From the NCBI RefSeq assembly GCF_003046475.1, contig NZ_PZZZ01000007.1, positions 237,078 to 301,077 of the forward strand: DNA of 64,000 nucleotides, in the 5' to 3' direction. This DNA is from Mycoplana dimorpha. Its GTDB lineage: Bacteria > Pseudomonadota > Alphaproteobacteria > Rhizobiales > Rhizobiaceae. A program made the position numbers and the translations under genes. Positions 47,667 to 57,144 of the stretch are shown piece after piece (the stretch's first letter is position 1; the number at the start of each line of letters is the position of its first letter). Under the pieces are notes generated by a model, which was not told where the DNA came from, ran no database searches, and saw only the letters and a program-made list of their open reading frames with translations.

Positions 47667-47839
47667 TGCGTGTGGCGGGAGGAGACCGGCGTTCTAGCCT
47701 TTACCATCCGGTGACGACCGAAGTCGTTCGGCAGGGACGGTGCGCACCCAGCGTCTCGCTGGCATCCGCCCCCGGCTGTTCCGCTCGCAGCTTCCTCCGC
47801 GCCACGACCAGACAATTCCCGATCGGAGCGGTTCGCACA

Positions 47840-48004
47840 ATGACGAAACGACAGCGCGAATTTGACACGCGCAATCCCTTCATCCCGGCCCGCTCGCCGG
47901 TCTGCAATGCGGCCCAGACAGCGCTTTTGTTCTGCGTAGCGCTGGCGGGCCTCGTTGCCGCACTGATCAGCCTAGCCATCCAGATCGCCGGAGCGGCGCA
48001 ATGA
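47840..48004 (+). CDS. Small membrane protein of the prophage early region
   Basis: A 54-residue protein with a polar, basic N-terminus (MTKRQREFDTRNPFIPARSP) and one hydrophobic helix (about residues 28-50). Its stop overlaps the next gene's ATG by four bases, which argues that it is translated. The frame is open back to 47666, but the ATG at 47840 has GGAG upstream and the earlier part is not protein-like. Function unknown. Confidence 0.5.
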   Translation: MTKRQREFDTRNPFIPARSPVCNAAQTALLFCVALAGLVAALISLAIQIAGAAQ

Positions 48005-50676
48005 GCGGGCTGAACCCTTACTCCGAGGCGCAACGCGTCGAGATGATGCTGGTCTGCTGCTATAAGGCGGTCCACGGCCATTTCTCGCACCTGCCGCTCC
48101 GCGACATCATCGAGCCGCCGCACAGCCTGTTCGACGCGGCGCTCGCCCGCCAGATGGCGATCCACATCCTAAATGTTGAGTTCGGTGTGCCGCGGCGGCG
48201 GATCGTCGCCATGCAGGCACGTCAGCGCACGTCGATTTCCTTCGCCATCATCAAGATCGACGAGCGGTTGGAATGCGCGGTTTTCGAGCGCGTCTACCTG
48301 CGCGATAGTGTCCAGGTCGTTCGCGCCGATACCGAGGAGCGGCTGAAGGCGGCCCGGGAACTCGTCGCCGCGCAGGCCAAGGTGACCGCCTCCTACGGTC
48401 CGGCCCTCCTGACTGCCCACGCCCCTACTCTGAAGGATATGGACCCGACAATCGTCGGCAACCTTCGTCAGGCGTTTGCGGACCTCAATCTGTCGATCCA
48501 GCGCGGCGAACCGGACATCCTTCGCTTCCGTGAAGCACTTTCCCGCATTGCGGGCGACGCATCCGTTCCGGAATCCATCCGAAAGATGGCGCAGGAGTTT
48601 CGCCAGTTCGACGAGGAGACGCTGGAGCTCGCGAAAAGCATTCCGTCGATGGTCAACGCCCTCGACCTGATGGAAGGAAGCGCCAATCGGCAGACGGAAG
48701 CCATCAATAGGCTGTCTGCCGCCCTTCGTGGCCTCAGCGAGGTTGGTGTGGCGCCACTGACGGAACTGCAGCAGGCGGAACGACTGTGGCGGGAAGCGCG
48801 GCGCAATGCGACCAACCGGGAAGAGGTGGACGACGCCGACCGTGCCTATCGAGAAGCGCGAAAGCGGATCGATGACACGAACCCGACGATCACCAACTCT
48901 GATGGTCACCTCGTGGCCGTGCCTATCCCGGGGCAAAAGCCAAACCTGTTCGAGCTTGAGAAGGAGACCGACAAGGCTGCGGACGCCTATCGCGATCTGA
49001 TCAAGAGCGCCAACGATCGCGTTGCCCAGATGCGGCTCGAGGCCCAGATCTCGGGCCAGACCAGCATTGCCGCCGAGACACTGCGCTTCGAACTCGATCT
49101 CCTGCAAAAGGCCCAGGACAAGGGCCGCGAGGTCACCGCGCAGCAGCGCGAGCAGATCAAGGGCCTCGCGGACGACTACCGCGCCGCTGCCGAAGCCGCG
49201 GCGAAAGTGAAGCTTCAGCAGGACCTGATGTTCGAGCGGGATCAACTCTTCCGCTCATCTGTCGACCAGGCGATCGCAACAAGGCTTCGGGGGGCGGGCC
49301 TGCCGATCGACCTGCAGTCGCGAGAAGCACAGGTGATCCGCGAGAACATGCGCATCGCGGAGACAAGGGAGGCAATCGGCAGCTTCTTCGTCGACTTCCG
49401 GTCGGCGCTGGTCGAAAACGGCGGCAATGTCGGCAAGGCCCTTGGTGACGCGCTCGCGACTGCGCTGATGAACCAGGTCAACCGGCTGACCGACCGAATT
49501 TTCGAGAACCTCACCAACGCACTCACCAATGCAATCTTTGGCAATGGCAGTTCGGGGGGACTCGTCGGATTGGCACCCTCGTTCACGCCAAATACGACAC
49601 TTGGGGAGTTTCTCGCGCGGGGCGCCGCGGCGAACGACAATAGCCCCACTGGCGACATGGGCCTGTTCCGCAAAGCCATATCTGCCATCGAAAGCGGCGG
49701 CAACTATTCCGCGCTTGGCCCGGTCACGCGCACAGGCGATAGGGCTTATGGCCGCTACCAGGTCATGGGCAACAATATCGGCCCATGGTCGGAAGCAGCG
49801 CTTGGCCGGCGACTGAGCGCGTCCGAGTTTCTGGCCAATTCGTCGGCGCAGGACGCCGTGTTTGACCATCGCTTCGGTTCCTATGTGAGCCGCTATGGGC
49901 CGACTGGCGCCGCAAAGGCGTGGTTTGGCGGTCCAGGTGCCGTCAATGGCAACGGCTCCGCAATGGATGTGCTTGGCACGTCCGTTTCGAAGTATGCCGA
50001 CAAGTTCAATAGCGCCGTGGATCGCATGACGACCTCTGCGACGTCGGCAACGGGCTCGTTTGGGGACCTCGGCTCTGGGGTCAATACCGCCACGCAAGGG
50101 CTTGGCCAGCTCGGCAACGGGCTTGGCCAGTTCGGCAGCAATCTCGCCAACCTGTTCCCACCGGCTCCAGGCGGTGGCGTCACCGGCGGCGGTCTGGGGA
50201 CCTGGCTCGGGAATCTCTGGGGCAACCTGACGAATGGCCCCGGAACACAGTGGGCAGCGGCCGTCTCCGGGAATCTGCTTCCCGGGCTCTTCGCCAACGG
50301 CGGCACCTTCATGAACGGCATCAGCGGCTATTCCAATACGATCGTCGATCGCCCGACGCTGTTCGCCTTTGCAAAGGGCACCGGCCTGATGGGCGAAGCT
50401 GGTCCAGAAGCCATCATGCCGCTGTCGCGCGACGCCCGCGGCCGGCTTGGTGTTGCCGTGAACGACAACTGGGGCAGCGGCCAGAAGGTCGAGATCAACA
50501 TCATCAACAACGCCGGCGCGCGCGTGACACAACGGGAGCGCCAAACCGCCAACGGCAAGGCGATCGACGTCATGATCGACGAGGCGGTGGCGCAGAAGAT
50601 CAACACGCCCGGCTCCGCCTCGCGCGGTGCAATGCAGGGCCAGTTTGGGCTCAAGGGAGGCCTCGCACGTCGATGA
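48001..50676 (+). CDS. Chimeric gene: early DnaA-domain-like N-terminus joined to tail tape-measure protein
   Basis: An 891-residue open frame of two unlike parts. Residues 1 to about 100 (ALARQMAIHILNVEFGVPRR, RQRTSISFAIIKIDERLE) resemble the DnaA domain IV-type helix-turn-helix proteins found among early genes of rhizobial phages. From about residue 110 it is tape measure: long charged helices to about 460, a transglycosylase-like domain at about 555-650 (AISAIESGGNYSALGP, AYGRYQVMGNNIGPW), and the Gly-rich C-terminus with MGEAGPEAIMPLSRDARGRLGV typical of tape-measure ends. The N-terminal hydrophobic region of a normal tape measure is absent. I infer an in-frame deletion joint near 48290-48340. 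Confidence 0.75.
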   Translation: MSGLNPYSEAQRVEMMLVCCYKAVHGHFSHLPLRDIIEPPHSLFDAALARQMAIHILNVEFGVPRRRIVAMQARQRTSISFAIIKIDERLECAVFERVYLRDSVQVVRADTEERLKAARELVAAQAKVTASYGPALLTAHAPTLKDMDPTIVGNLRQAFADLNLSIQRGEPDILRFREALSRIAGDASVPESIRKMAQEFRQFDEETLELAKSIPSMVNALDLMEGSANRQTEAINRLSAALRGLSEVGVAPLTELQQAERLWREARRNATNREEVDDADRAYREARKRIDDTNPTITNSDGHLVAVPIPGQKPNLFELEKETDKAADAYRDLIKSANDRVAQMRLEAQISGQTSIAAETLRFELDLLQKAQDKGREVTAQQREQIKGLADDYRAAAEAAAKVKLQQDLMFERDQLFRSSVDQAIATRLRGAGLPIDLQSREAQVIRENMRIAETREAIGSFFVDFRSALVENGGNVGKALGDALATALMNQVNRLTDRIFENLTNALTNAIFGNGSSGGLVGLAPSFTPNTTLGEFLARGAAANDNSPTGDMGLFRKAISAIESGGNYSALGPVTRTGDRAYGRYQVMGNNIGPWSEAALGRRLSASEFLANSSAQDAVFDHRFGSYVSRYGPTGAAKAWFGGPGAVNGNGSAMDVLGTSVSKYADKFNSAVDRMTTSATSATGSFGDLGSGVNTATQGLGQLGNGLGQFGSNLANLFPPAPGGGVTGGGLGTWLGNLWGNLTNGPGTQWAAAVSGNLLPGLFANGGTFMNGISGYSNTIVDRPTLFAFAKGTGLMGEAGPEAIMPLSRDARGRLGVAVNDNWGSGQKVEINIINNAGARVTQRERQTANGKAIDVMIDEAVAQKINTPGSASRGAMQGQFGLKGGLARR

Positions 50677-51026
50677 GCGCGCCCATTTGGCCAGCCTCTT
50701 TGCCACAGGCTTTCCTCCGCAACGGTTTTGCAGAGGAAGAGGCGGACAACCTGATCATTTCGGAAATGTCGATCGGCCCGGTAAAGATGCGCCGCAGGAC
50801 GTCCGCGAACGTGCGGTCCATCAGCGGCGCCATGCACATGTCAGGGGCGCAGGTGGCCGAGTTCCGGACATTCGTGCGGACGACGATTGCGGATCGCTCG
50901 CTGGCCTTCACTTTCCCGGACCCGTTTGGCGGGACTGCGCTGCTGGTGCGGATGACCAGCCCCTACCGCCTGTCGCCAAGGGGCATCGGATGGCGCGTCG
51001 ACATTGACCTGGAGGTGCTGCCGTGA
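50673..51026 (+). CDS. Phage tail protein, tape-measure-distal
   Basis: A 117-residue protein beginning SAPIWPASLPQAFLRNGF and ending in beta-rich sequence (RLSPRGIGWRVDIDLEVLP). Its start overlaps the tape-measure stop by four bases and its end overlaps the next gene by four. In this position lambda has gpM and gene transfer agents have DUF2460-type proteins. I do not recognise the family name, but the role as a small tail-tip component follows from the order of genes. Confidence 0.7.
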   Translation: MSAPIWPASLPQAFLRNGFAEEEADNLIISEMSIGPVKMRRRTSANVRSISGAMHMSGAQVAEFRTFVRTTIADRSLAFTFPDPFGGTALLVRMTSPYRLSPRGIGWRVDIDLEVLP

Positions 51027-51526
51027 GCCGCAGCGTCTCCCCAGCATTTCTCAATGCGATCCATGCCCAGGAGAGCGATGAGGTCGTCATCTGCCTGTTG
51101 ACGGTGAGCCATCCCGAGCTTGCACAGCCGATCTTTCTATCGTCGGATCCCACAATGCGGCTTTCGGATTCGCCGCTGATCTACGCGACGCGCAGCCGGG
51201 GCGAGAACTATCTGTTCCTGCCGTTCGAGTTCACGCTCCCTGACGACAAGAGCGACAGCCCGCCGCGAGTTCAGCTGACCATCGACAACACAGATCGGCA
51301 GCTCGTGATGCTGCTGCGGTCGTTCGCGACACCGGCCAGCATCAAGCTCGAGATCGTGCTGGTCTCCAGTCCGGACACGGTGGAGATGGAATTGCCGGCG
51401 CTGCAGCTCGCCAATGTGACGATCGGCGAGCAGCAGGTGACAGCCGACCTGGTTGCAGACGCTCTTATCAACGAACCGTATCCGGCCGGCCAGTTCACGC
51501 CTGGCACATTCTCGGGGTTGTTCTGA
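51023..51526 (+). CDS. DUF1833-type phage tail protein
   Basis: A 167-residue beta-rich protein. SVSPAFLNAIHAQESDEVVICLLTVSHPEL and IDNTDRQLVMLLRSFATPASIKLEIVLVSSPD are in the style of DUF1833 tail-tip proteins. The GTG start at 51023 has GGAGG eight bases upstream and overlaps the previous stop (GTGA). It precedes the NlpC/P60 gene, the usual order in siphovirus tail tips. Confidence 0.75.
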   Translation: MSRSVSPAFLNAIHAQESDEVVICLLTVSHPELAQPIFLSSDPTMRLSDSPLIYATRSRGENYLFLPFEFTLPDDKSDSPPRVQLTIDNTDRQLVMLLRSFATPASIKLEIVLVSSPDTVEMELPALQLANVTIGEQQVTADLVADALINEPYPAGQFTPGTFSGLF

Positions 51527-51912
51527 TGGATCGCTTCGTCGGCATCCCCTACGTCGAGCATGGCCGCGACTACGCTGGTGCGGACTGCTGGGGACTTATC
51601 TATCTCTACTATCGCGACGTCCTCGGCCGTCCGGTGCCGTCCTACCTGGCCGAGATGCAGGAACGCGAGTTCCGCCCGCGCGGCATCGGCCCGCTCGTCG
51701 ATGCGGAGCGCGAGGCGCACTGGATCGAGGCAACCGAACCGCAACAGGGCGACGTCGTGCTGATGCGCAACGGTCGCCACCACAATCATGTCGGCATCCG
51801 CCTCATTGGTGGACGCCTGCTGCATTCTGATGGGCCGGGCCCGTCCCGCATCGAGCGGCTCGACGCTTTGCACCTCCGTAACCGCATCGTTGGTTTTTAC
51901 AGGCTGGCATGA
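51526..51912 (+). CDS. NlpC/P60-family tail-tip peptidase
   Basis: A 128-residue protein. Catalytic cysteine is Cys21 in YAGADCWGLIYLYYRD and histidine is His88 in RHHNHVGIRL, the NlpC/P60 pair. Tail-tip proteins of this family cut cell-wall peptides during DNA entry. It overlaps both neighbours (TGATG before, ATGA after), so the tail genes are one translational unit. Confidence 0.9.
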   Translation: MDRFVGIPYVEHGRDYAGADCWGLIYLYYRDVLGRPVPSYLAEMQEREFRPRGIGPLVDAEREAHWIEATEPQQGDVVLMRNGRHHNHVGIRLIGGRLLHSDGPGPSRIERLDALHLRNRIVGFYRLA

Positions 51913-54900
51913 TGCTGATCGAACGCATCCAACACGGTGACATCCTCAGCCCTGCGGACAGCGTCGATGTGTTCGTGCGCCCGTCGCCGCTGCGGCAGGA
52001 GCGTCACCAATTGCGGCTCCCAGCCGGGCTGTCGCTTGCCGAGATCATCGAAGCGTCCCACGCGGTGTTTCCGTTCTCGAACCGGCGCCGGCTGTATGTG
52101 TCGATCGGCGGCCATGCCGTGCCGGCCGACCTGTGGGCGCGGGTGCGCGTCAAGCCAGGAGCGACGGTCAACATCGTCGCGGTGCCCGGCAAGGACGCCT
52201 TTCGCGCCATCCTCGGGCTTGTGGTCGCCATCGGGGCTCTGTTCTTCGCTCCGCTGATTGCAGGTGCCATCGGTCTGGCCGGTTCATCCCTGGCAGTCAG
52301 TCTGATCGGCGCCGGCATCAGCCTGGCCGGCTCGATGGTCATCAATGCCCTGTTCCCGGTCGGACCGCAGGAGAACAAGGTCGAAAAGACCAAGACGCTC
52401 TATTCGATCGGTGGCGGGCAGAACTCCGCTGCCCAGTATGGCGCAATCCCGGTGGTCTTCGCCCGCCACCGCATTTCGCCGCCCTATGCCTCCGGTGCCT
52501 ACACCGAGCTGCGCGGCAACAACCAGTATCTGCGCCAGCTGTTCTGCCTCGGCTATGGCCCGATGGATGTATCCGACATCCGCATCGGCGAGACGCCGAT
52601 CTCGCGGTTTGACGACGTCGACATTGAGGTCATCGAGAACCACCTTACCGAATCGCCGACGCTCTACACCAAGCCGGTGTTTGAGGAGGCGGTGCAGATC
52701 CTGCTCGACAAGAAGAGCGGCTGGGTGACGCGCACCACGGCTGCCGACGTCTCCTACATCTCGGTCGACGTCAGCTATCCCTCCGGCGTCATCAAGACCA
52801 AGAAGAAGGACGGCAAGGACGAGAAATACGAGGTCGTTATCGAGGCGGAATACCGCCTGAAAGGCTCCTCCGGCGCCTGGTCGCCCTTGGGCACGGACCG
52901 CGTGTTCGCCAAGACCAGGCAGGCGATGCGCCGCACCATCGGCAAGGATGTGCCCAGCGGTCAGTATGACATCCGGCTGCGCAAGGCGACGTCTGATTAC
53001 ACCGGCTCGAGTCACTACGTCACCGAGACCTGCTACTGGACCGCGCTGCGCGGCCGCCGCAATGCGGCGGTGGTCAAGTTTGACCAACCGCTGACCCTGA
53101 TCGCGCTGCGGATCCGGGCGACCGGCGAGCTGTCGGGGACCGTCGACCGGCTTAACTGCATCGTCGAGCCCCTCATCCGCGCATGGGACGGCTCGAACTG
53201 GGTCGACGGGCAGAAGTCGCGCAATCCAGCCGATCACTTCCGCCATGTCCTGCAGGGGAGCGCCAATGCGCGGCCCGTGTCTGATAGCCTGATCGACCTG
53301 CAGAGCCTGCAGGACTGGCACGCCTACTGTGCCGCCAACGGCTTCACGTTCGAGTATGTCGCCACAGAGCAGCGCTCGGTCTACGAGATGCTGACGACGA
53401 TCGCAGCTGCCGGCCGCGGTGCGGTCTCGCTGCGCGACGGCCGCTGGGGCGTGGTCTGGGACGTCGAGGATTCGCCGATCGTCCAGCACTTCACGCCGCG
53501 CAACTCCTGGGGCTTCAAGTCGGATCGCAGCTACGCCGACCTTCCGCACGGCTTCCGCGTGGCGTTCGTCAACCGCGACAATGGCTACCTGAACGACGAG
53601 CGGGTGGTCTACGACGACGGCTTCACCGCCGCCAACGCGACTAAGTTCGAGGGCATCGACTTCCCGGGTATCACCGACAAGGATCTGGTCTGGAAACACG
53701 GCCGCTATCATATCGCCCAACTCCGGCTGCAGCGCGAGACCTACACACTTTCGACCGACTTCGAGCACCTGGTCTGCACGCGCGGCGACCGGGTGCGTGT
53801 CAATCATGACGTCGTTCTCTGGGGCGCGGGCGCCGGCCGCGTCAAAGCGGTGTCTTCCGCGCCAGACACGGTGACGATCGACGACACCTTTGCGATGGAG
53901 GCCGGCAAGACCTACTCGATGCGCTTCCGGCTTGCCGATGGCTCGACGCTGGTGCGTAAGATCACCGGGGCGGACGGCGAGTTCGACACCTTCACCTGGG
54001 AAGGTTCGGGCGGCCTGCCGGCAATCGGCGACCTCGTCATGTTCGGCGAGGACGGCCTCGAAAGCGTCGTCCTGAGGGTCAAGAGCATCATGCCGCAGGC
54101 CGACCTCACGGCACAGCTCGAGCTGGTCGACGACGCCCCTGCCATCATGGCGGCCGACAAGGGCGCAATCCCGCCGTTCCAGACCGGCATCCCCGCGCCG
54201 ATCGACTATCGTGCCCACGCGCCGACTTCCCTTTCGATCGGTGATGAACGGGTTTGGACGACGACACCGCCGACGTCGGCCTTCACGCTGTCCTGGCTGC
54301 CGCCGGACGTCGGCCGGGTGGCAAGCTATCTGGTCGAAACGGCAGAGAAAGGAAGCGAGGACTGGTTGCCCGTCCAGGCGGTCACGCAATCGAGAATCGA
54401 TCTGACCGGACTCGAAGTGGGCTCCTATGACGTCCGCATCCGCGCCGTGTTCGACAACGGGGAGATGTCCGGCTGGCTGCGAGGCACGTTCAAGGCGGCG
54501 ATCTTCGCGGCCGTTCCGTCTGACGTGTCGGGCTTTGCCATCGCTGTCGCCGGCGACCTCGCCACCTTGCAGTGGGACGCGCCGGATGATGCCGAGGCGA
54601 TCTCGCACCTTCAGCTCCGGTATTCGCCGGTCCCGTCCGCGTTCGTCACCTGGCAGACGGCATCGATCCTGCGTCCTGCGGTCACCGGCACGCAGGTGCA
54701 GGTTCCGGCGATGCAAGGCACCTATTTGATCAAGGCGGTGACCTGGGCGGGCCTCCAGTCGGAGAATGCCGCGATCGTCATCAGCACGATCGACCCGCTG
54801 ACCAGCTTCAACGCGGTCGAGCTGGCGGAGCAGGCGGCGCCGTTCCACGGCTTGAAGGACGGCACCTATTTCGACGGGACCGCTCTGCGGCTCGACGGCG

Positions 54901-55568
54901 CGACGGACGTCTTTTCCCTGTCCGACTTCTTTGTGCCGGGCGACTTCTTCCTGTCGACGGACGGATACCGCCCGCTGGGCTACTATGACTTCAGCGAGGT
55001 CATCGATCTCGAAGCCATATACACGTCGCGGGTGTCGGCGCAGATCTCCGCCCATGGAGAGTGGTCGAGCGGCGATGTGTTCGACGTGTCGGACTTCTTC
55101 GAGCGCGAAGACTTCTTCGGGGCGATCGGCGGCCTCTGGGACGTGGCGGTCGAGGTCTCGACGTCCGACGACGATCCAGGCGGTGCGCCGCATTGGTCGG
55201 ACTGGGTACCGCTGGTGACCGGTGACGTAGCGGCGCGCGCCTATCGCTTCCGGGCCCGGCTCGAAAGCTCCCAGTCAGACGTGACGCCGGTCGTCGCAGG
55301 ACTGACCGTGACCGTGGACATGCCCGACCGCGTCATTGCCGGCGATGACATTGTCGTTCCGAGCGAAGGCCTGTCGATCCCCTTCTCGCCCGCCTTTAAG
55401 CGGCTGCAGGGCGTCTCGTTCGCCGCGCAGGGGCTGGCGACCGGCGATACCTACGAGATCACCGGCAAGACCGAAGCGGGCTTCACGATCGCCTTCAAGA
55501 ATGCCGCGGGGACGCCTGTCTCCCGCTCCCTCGATTATGTCGCGAAAGGATATGGGGTTCTGCAATGA
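51909..55568 (+). CDS. Tail-tip host-specificity protein (TipJ/gpJ-like)
   Basis: A 1219-residue central tail-tip protein. The N-terminal part holds a pair of hydrophobic segments (about 98-150) with GAGISLAGSMVINALFP, then VEKTKTLYSIGGGQNSAAQYGAIPVVFARHRISP, a standard TipJ start block. Middle regions (about 300-700) carry the beta domains, and fibronectin-like repeats follow at about 770-990 (AFTLSWLPPDVGRVASYLVETAE, LATLQWDAPDDAEAISHLQLRY). It recognises the host surface. The ATG overlaps the NlpC/P60 stop by four bases. Confidence 0.9.
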   Translation: MMLIERIQHGDILSPADSVDVFVRPSPLRQERHQLRLPAGLSLAEIIEASHAVFPFSNRRRLYVSIGGHAVPADLWARVRVKPGATVNIVAVPGKDAFRAILGLVVAIGALFFAPLIAGAIGLAGSSLAVSLIGAGISLAGSMVINALFPVGPQENKVEKTKTLYSIGGGQNSAAQYGAIPVVFARHRISPPYASGAYTELRGNNQYLRQLFCLGYGPMDVSDIRIGETPISRFDDVDIEVIENHLTESPTLYTKPVFEEAVQILLDKKSGWVTRTTAADVSYISVDVSYPSGVIKTKKKDGKDEKYEVVIEAEYRLKGSSGAWSPLGTDRVFAKTRQAMRRTIGKDVPSGQYDIRLRKATSDYTGSSHYVTETCYWTALRGRRNAAVVKFDQPLTLIALRIRATGELSGTVDRLNCIVEPLIRAWDGSNWVDGQKSRNPADHFRHVLQGSANARPVSDSLIDLQSLQDWHAYCAANGFTFEYVATEQRSVYEMLTTIAAAGRGAVSLRDGRWGVVWDVEDSPIVQHFTPRNSWGFKSDRSYADLPHGFRVAFVNRDNGYLNDERVVYDDGFTAANATKFEGIDFPGITDKDLVWKHGRYHIAQLRLQRETYTLSTDFEHLVCTRGDRVRVNHDVVLWGAGAGRVKAVSSAPDTVTIDDTFAMEAGKTYSMRFRLADGSTLVRKITGADGEFDTFTWEGSGGLPAIGDLVMFGEDGLESVVLRVKSIMPQADLTAQLELVDDAPAIMAADKGAIPPFQTGIPAPIDYRAHAPTSLSIGDERVWTTTPPTSAFTLSWLPPDVGRVASYLVETAEKGSEDWLPVQAVTQSRIDLTGLEVGSYDVRIRAVFDNGEMSGWLRGTFKAAIFAAVPSDVSGFAIAVAGDLATLQWDAPDDAEAISHLQLRYSPVPSAFVTWQTASILRPAVTGTQVQVPAMQGTYLIKAVTWAGLQSENAAIVISTIDPLTSFNAVELAEQAAPFHGLKDGTYFDGTALRLDGATDVFSLSDFFVPGDFFLSTDGYRPLGYYDFSEVIDLEAIYTSRVSAQISAHGEWSSGDVFDVSDFFEREDFFGAIGGLWDVAVEVSTSDDDPGGAPHWSDWVPLVTGDVAARAYRFRARLESSQSDVTPVVAGLTVTVDMPDRVIAGDDIVVPSEGLSIPFSPAFKRLQGVSFAAQGLATGDTYEITGKTEAGFTIAFKNAAGTPVSRSLDYVAKGYGVLQ

Positions 55569-56443
55569 GCCAAGCAACGAACTTTGGCGTTCCGCTGTCT
55601 GGTCCGGCTACGCCGGCCATGATGGCGGCGCGGATACAAGAGAATCTGGATGCGTTCTTAACTGCGCATTCGGGCCCGTCCCGGCCCGACTACGCCGTGG
55701 CTGGGACGATCTGGCTGGACACGGCAACCGCCGGCCGGCACCGGTACTATTCCTTTGATGGCACGACCGACCATCTGCTGCTGTCGATCGATATCGCGAC
55801 CGGCGTCATCACCTATGGGCCTGGTCTTGTCGCCTACGGTTCGGCACAGGAACTCACCGAGCCGGAGAAGGCGCTGGCGCGAGCCAATATCGGCCTTGCC
55901 GATGGATGGGCCACGCAGCCCATCGGGGTCCCCATCCCGCTGCTCGATAATTTGGCCGGGGTTGCGGCTCCGCCAAAGGACAAGGCCTACAGGTACGTCC
56001 GGCTGTCAGCCGGGCTGACGGGCGCCGGTGGCTATAACGAGGGCCTGCTTACAGCGGAGACCGTGTCCGGGACTGCTCCGCTGGTAGAGGCCACCGCCGT
56101 CATCAACCTGGCAGGGAGTCCGATCAACGGCCGGACGATCGACCTCGTCAACACCTCGCGCCGGTTCCTCAGAGCAGGCAGCGCCGGGCAGGTCGAAAAC
56201 GACCAGATGCAGGTGATCACCGGCACGTTGCAGCGCATCGCGTCAGGTTATGAAGGCGGTCCGGCTAACAATGCTGGTGCACTCGACGCCACAAACATTG
56301 CAAACAGTAACACGCTGGCCACCGGCACGAACCGTATCAACTTCACCCTTAACTTTAACTCGGCCAACTCGCCGAACGCGCGAACCGGCGCGGAAACTCG
56401 TTCCAAGAACCTGGGCGTCACCTACTACATGAGGATCCTGTGA
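55565..56443 (+). CDS. Phage tail fibre protein
   Basis: A 292-residue protein starting MSQATNFGVPLSGPATPAMMAARIQENLDAFLTAHSG, with AGTIWLDTATAGRHRYYSFDGTTDHLLLSID as in many fibre and collar proteins. The rest is Gly/Asn/Thr rich beta sequence ending YMRIL. It overlaps the TipJ stop by four bases and the next start by one. Probable role: receptor-binding fibre. Confidence 0.75.
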   Translation: MSQATNFGVPLSGPATPAMMAARIQENLDAFLTAHSGPSRPDYAVAGTIWLDTATAGRHRYYSFDGTTDHLLLSIDIATGVITYGPGLVAYGSAQELTEPEKALARANIGLADGWATQPIGVPIPLLDNLAGVAAPPKDKAYRYVRLSAGLTGAGGYNEGLLTAETVSGTAPLVEATAVINLAGSPINGRTIDLVNTSRRFLRAGSAGQVENDQMQVITGTLQRIASGYEGGPANNAGALDATNIANSNTLATGTNRINFTLNFNSANSPNARTGAETRSKNLGVTYYMRIL

Positions 56444-56985
56444 TGACAGCATACGCATTCGAAGGCGGGGTGTCCCGCGATGCCCGCCCCAACGCGATCG
56501 AGATCACGGAACAGCAATATCAGGACGGCATCGAGGGGATGCTGGCCGGCAAACTCGTCACCATCAACGGCGGCTTTGCTGTCATCGATCCGCCCAAGCC
56601 GGAACCCGAACCGGAGCCGGAGCCGGAGCCTGTCGATCTCGCCGCCTACGCCCGCGACCTGTCGTGGCGGACGCGCGTGGACGGCACCACTATCAACAGC
56701 GTGCCAGTGCGGCTCGACGACGGCAGCCTGGCACTCATTAACGGCATGGTGGGGCTGGCCGAACGAGACGCCGAGCGCACCTTCAACTTCGACAGTGCAG
56801 CCGGCATCGTGACCCTGACCGCCGCACAGGCCATCACATTCGGTGAGGCGATCGGCGTATGGGTGCAACTCACCTTCGATCGCCGAGCTGCTGTGCTCCT
56901 CGCCATCGAGGCGGGGTCTCTCACGACAACGGCCGAGATCGATGCGGCCTTTGCGGACGTGACGGCGCCATGGAGCGCCGCCTGA
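56443..56985 (+). CDS. DUF4376-like tail fibre assembly protein
   Basis: A 180-residue protein. After an N-terminal domain (MTAYAFEGGVSRDARPN) comes a repetitive PEPEPEPEPEP linker at about 51-62, then a C-terminal domain LAAYARDLSWRTRVDGTTINSVPVRLDDGSLALINGMVGLAE in the manner of DUF4376, often attached to fibre chaperones. The ATG at 56443 overlaps the fibre stop by one base; a GTG at 56440 is less likely. Confidence 0.65.
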   Translation: MTAYAFEGGVSRDARPNAIEITEQQYQDGIEGMLAGKLVTINGGFAVIDPPKPEPEPEPEPEPVDLAAYARDLSWRTRVDGTTINSVPVRLDDGSLALINGMVGLAERDAERTFNFDSAAGIVTLTAAQAITFGEAIGVWVQLTFDRRAAVLLAIEAGSLTTTAEIDAAFADVTAPWSAA

Positions 56986-56989
56986 ACTA

Positions 56990-57069
56990 GGCCGCCCCAA
57001 ACAGACCGGGCGGCCGAGGCGCGCTAACGCCTCAAGCGACGGGGATCAACCGGCAAGAAGAACCCCGTC
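56990..57069. terminator. Three tandem hairpins after the tail module
   Basis: GGCCGCCC (56990-56997) pairs with GGGCGGCC (57008-57015); GAGGCG (57016-57021) with CGCCTC (57028-57033); GACGGGG (57038-57044) with CCCCGTC (57063-57069). They start five bases after the last tail stop codon. No T-run follows the first. They probably end or process the tail transcript. Confidence 0.55.
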
Positions 57070-57144
57070 CGACAGCAGCCAATCACAACCGTCGCACCCG
57101 TACCCTGCAGGGCGGATAAGCGATTACGTCGTGAGTTCTTAGAA

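Noticed and set aside
47666..47839. 5' extension of the small membrane protein gene to 47666
   Set aside because: The extra 58 residues are Ser/Arg rich without a pattern; the ATG at 47840 is closer to a ribosome-like GGAG and leaves a tidy small membrane protein.
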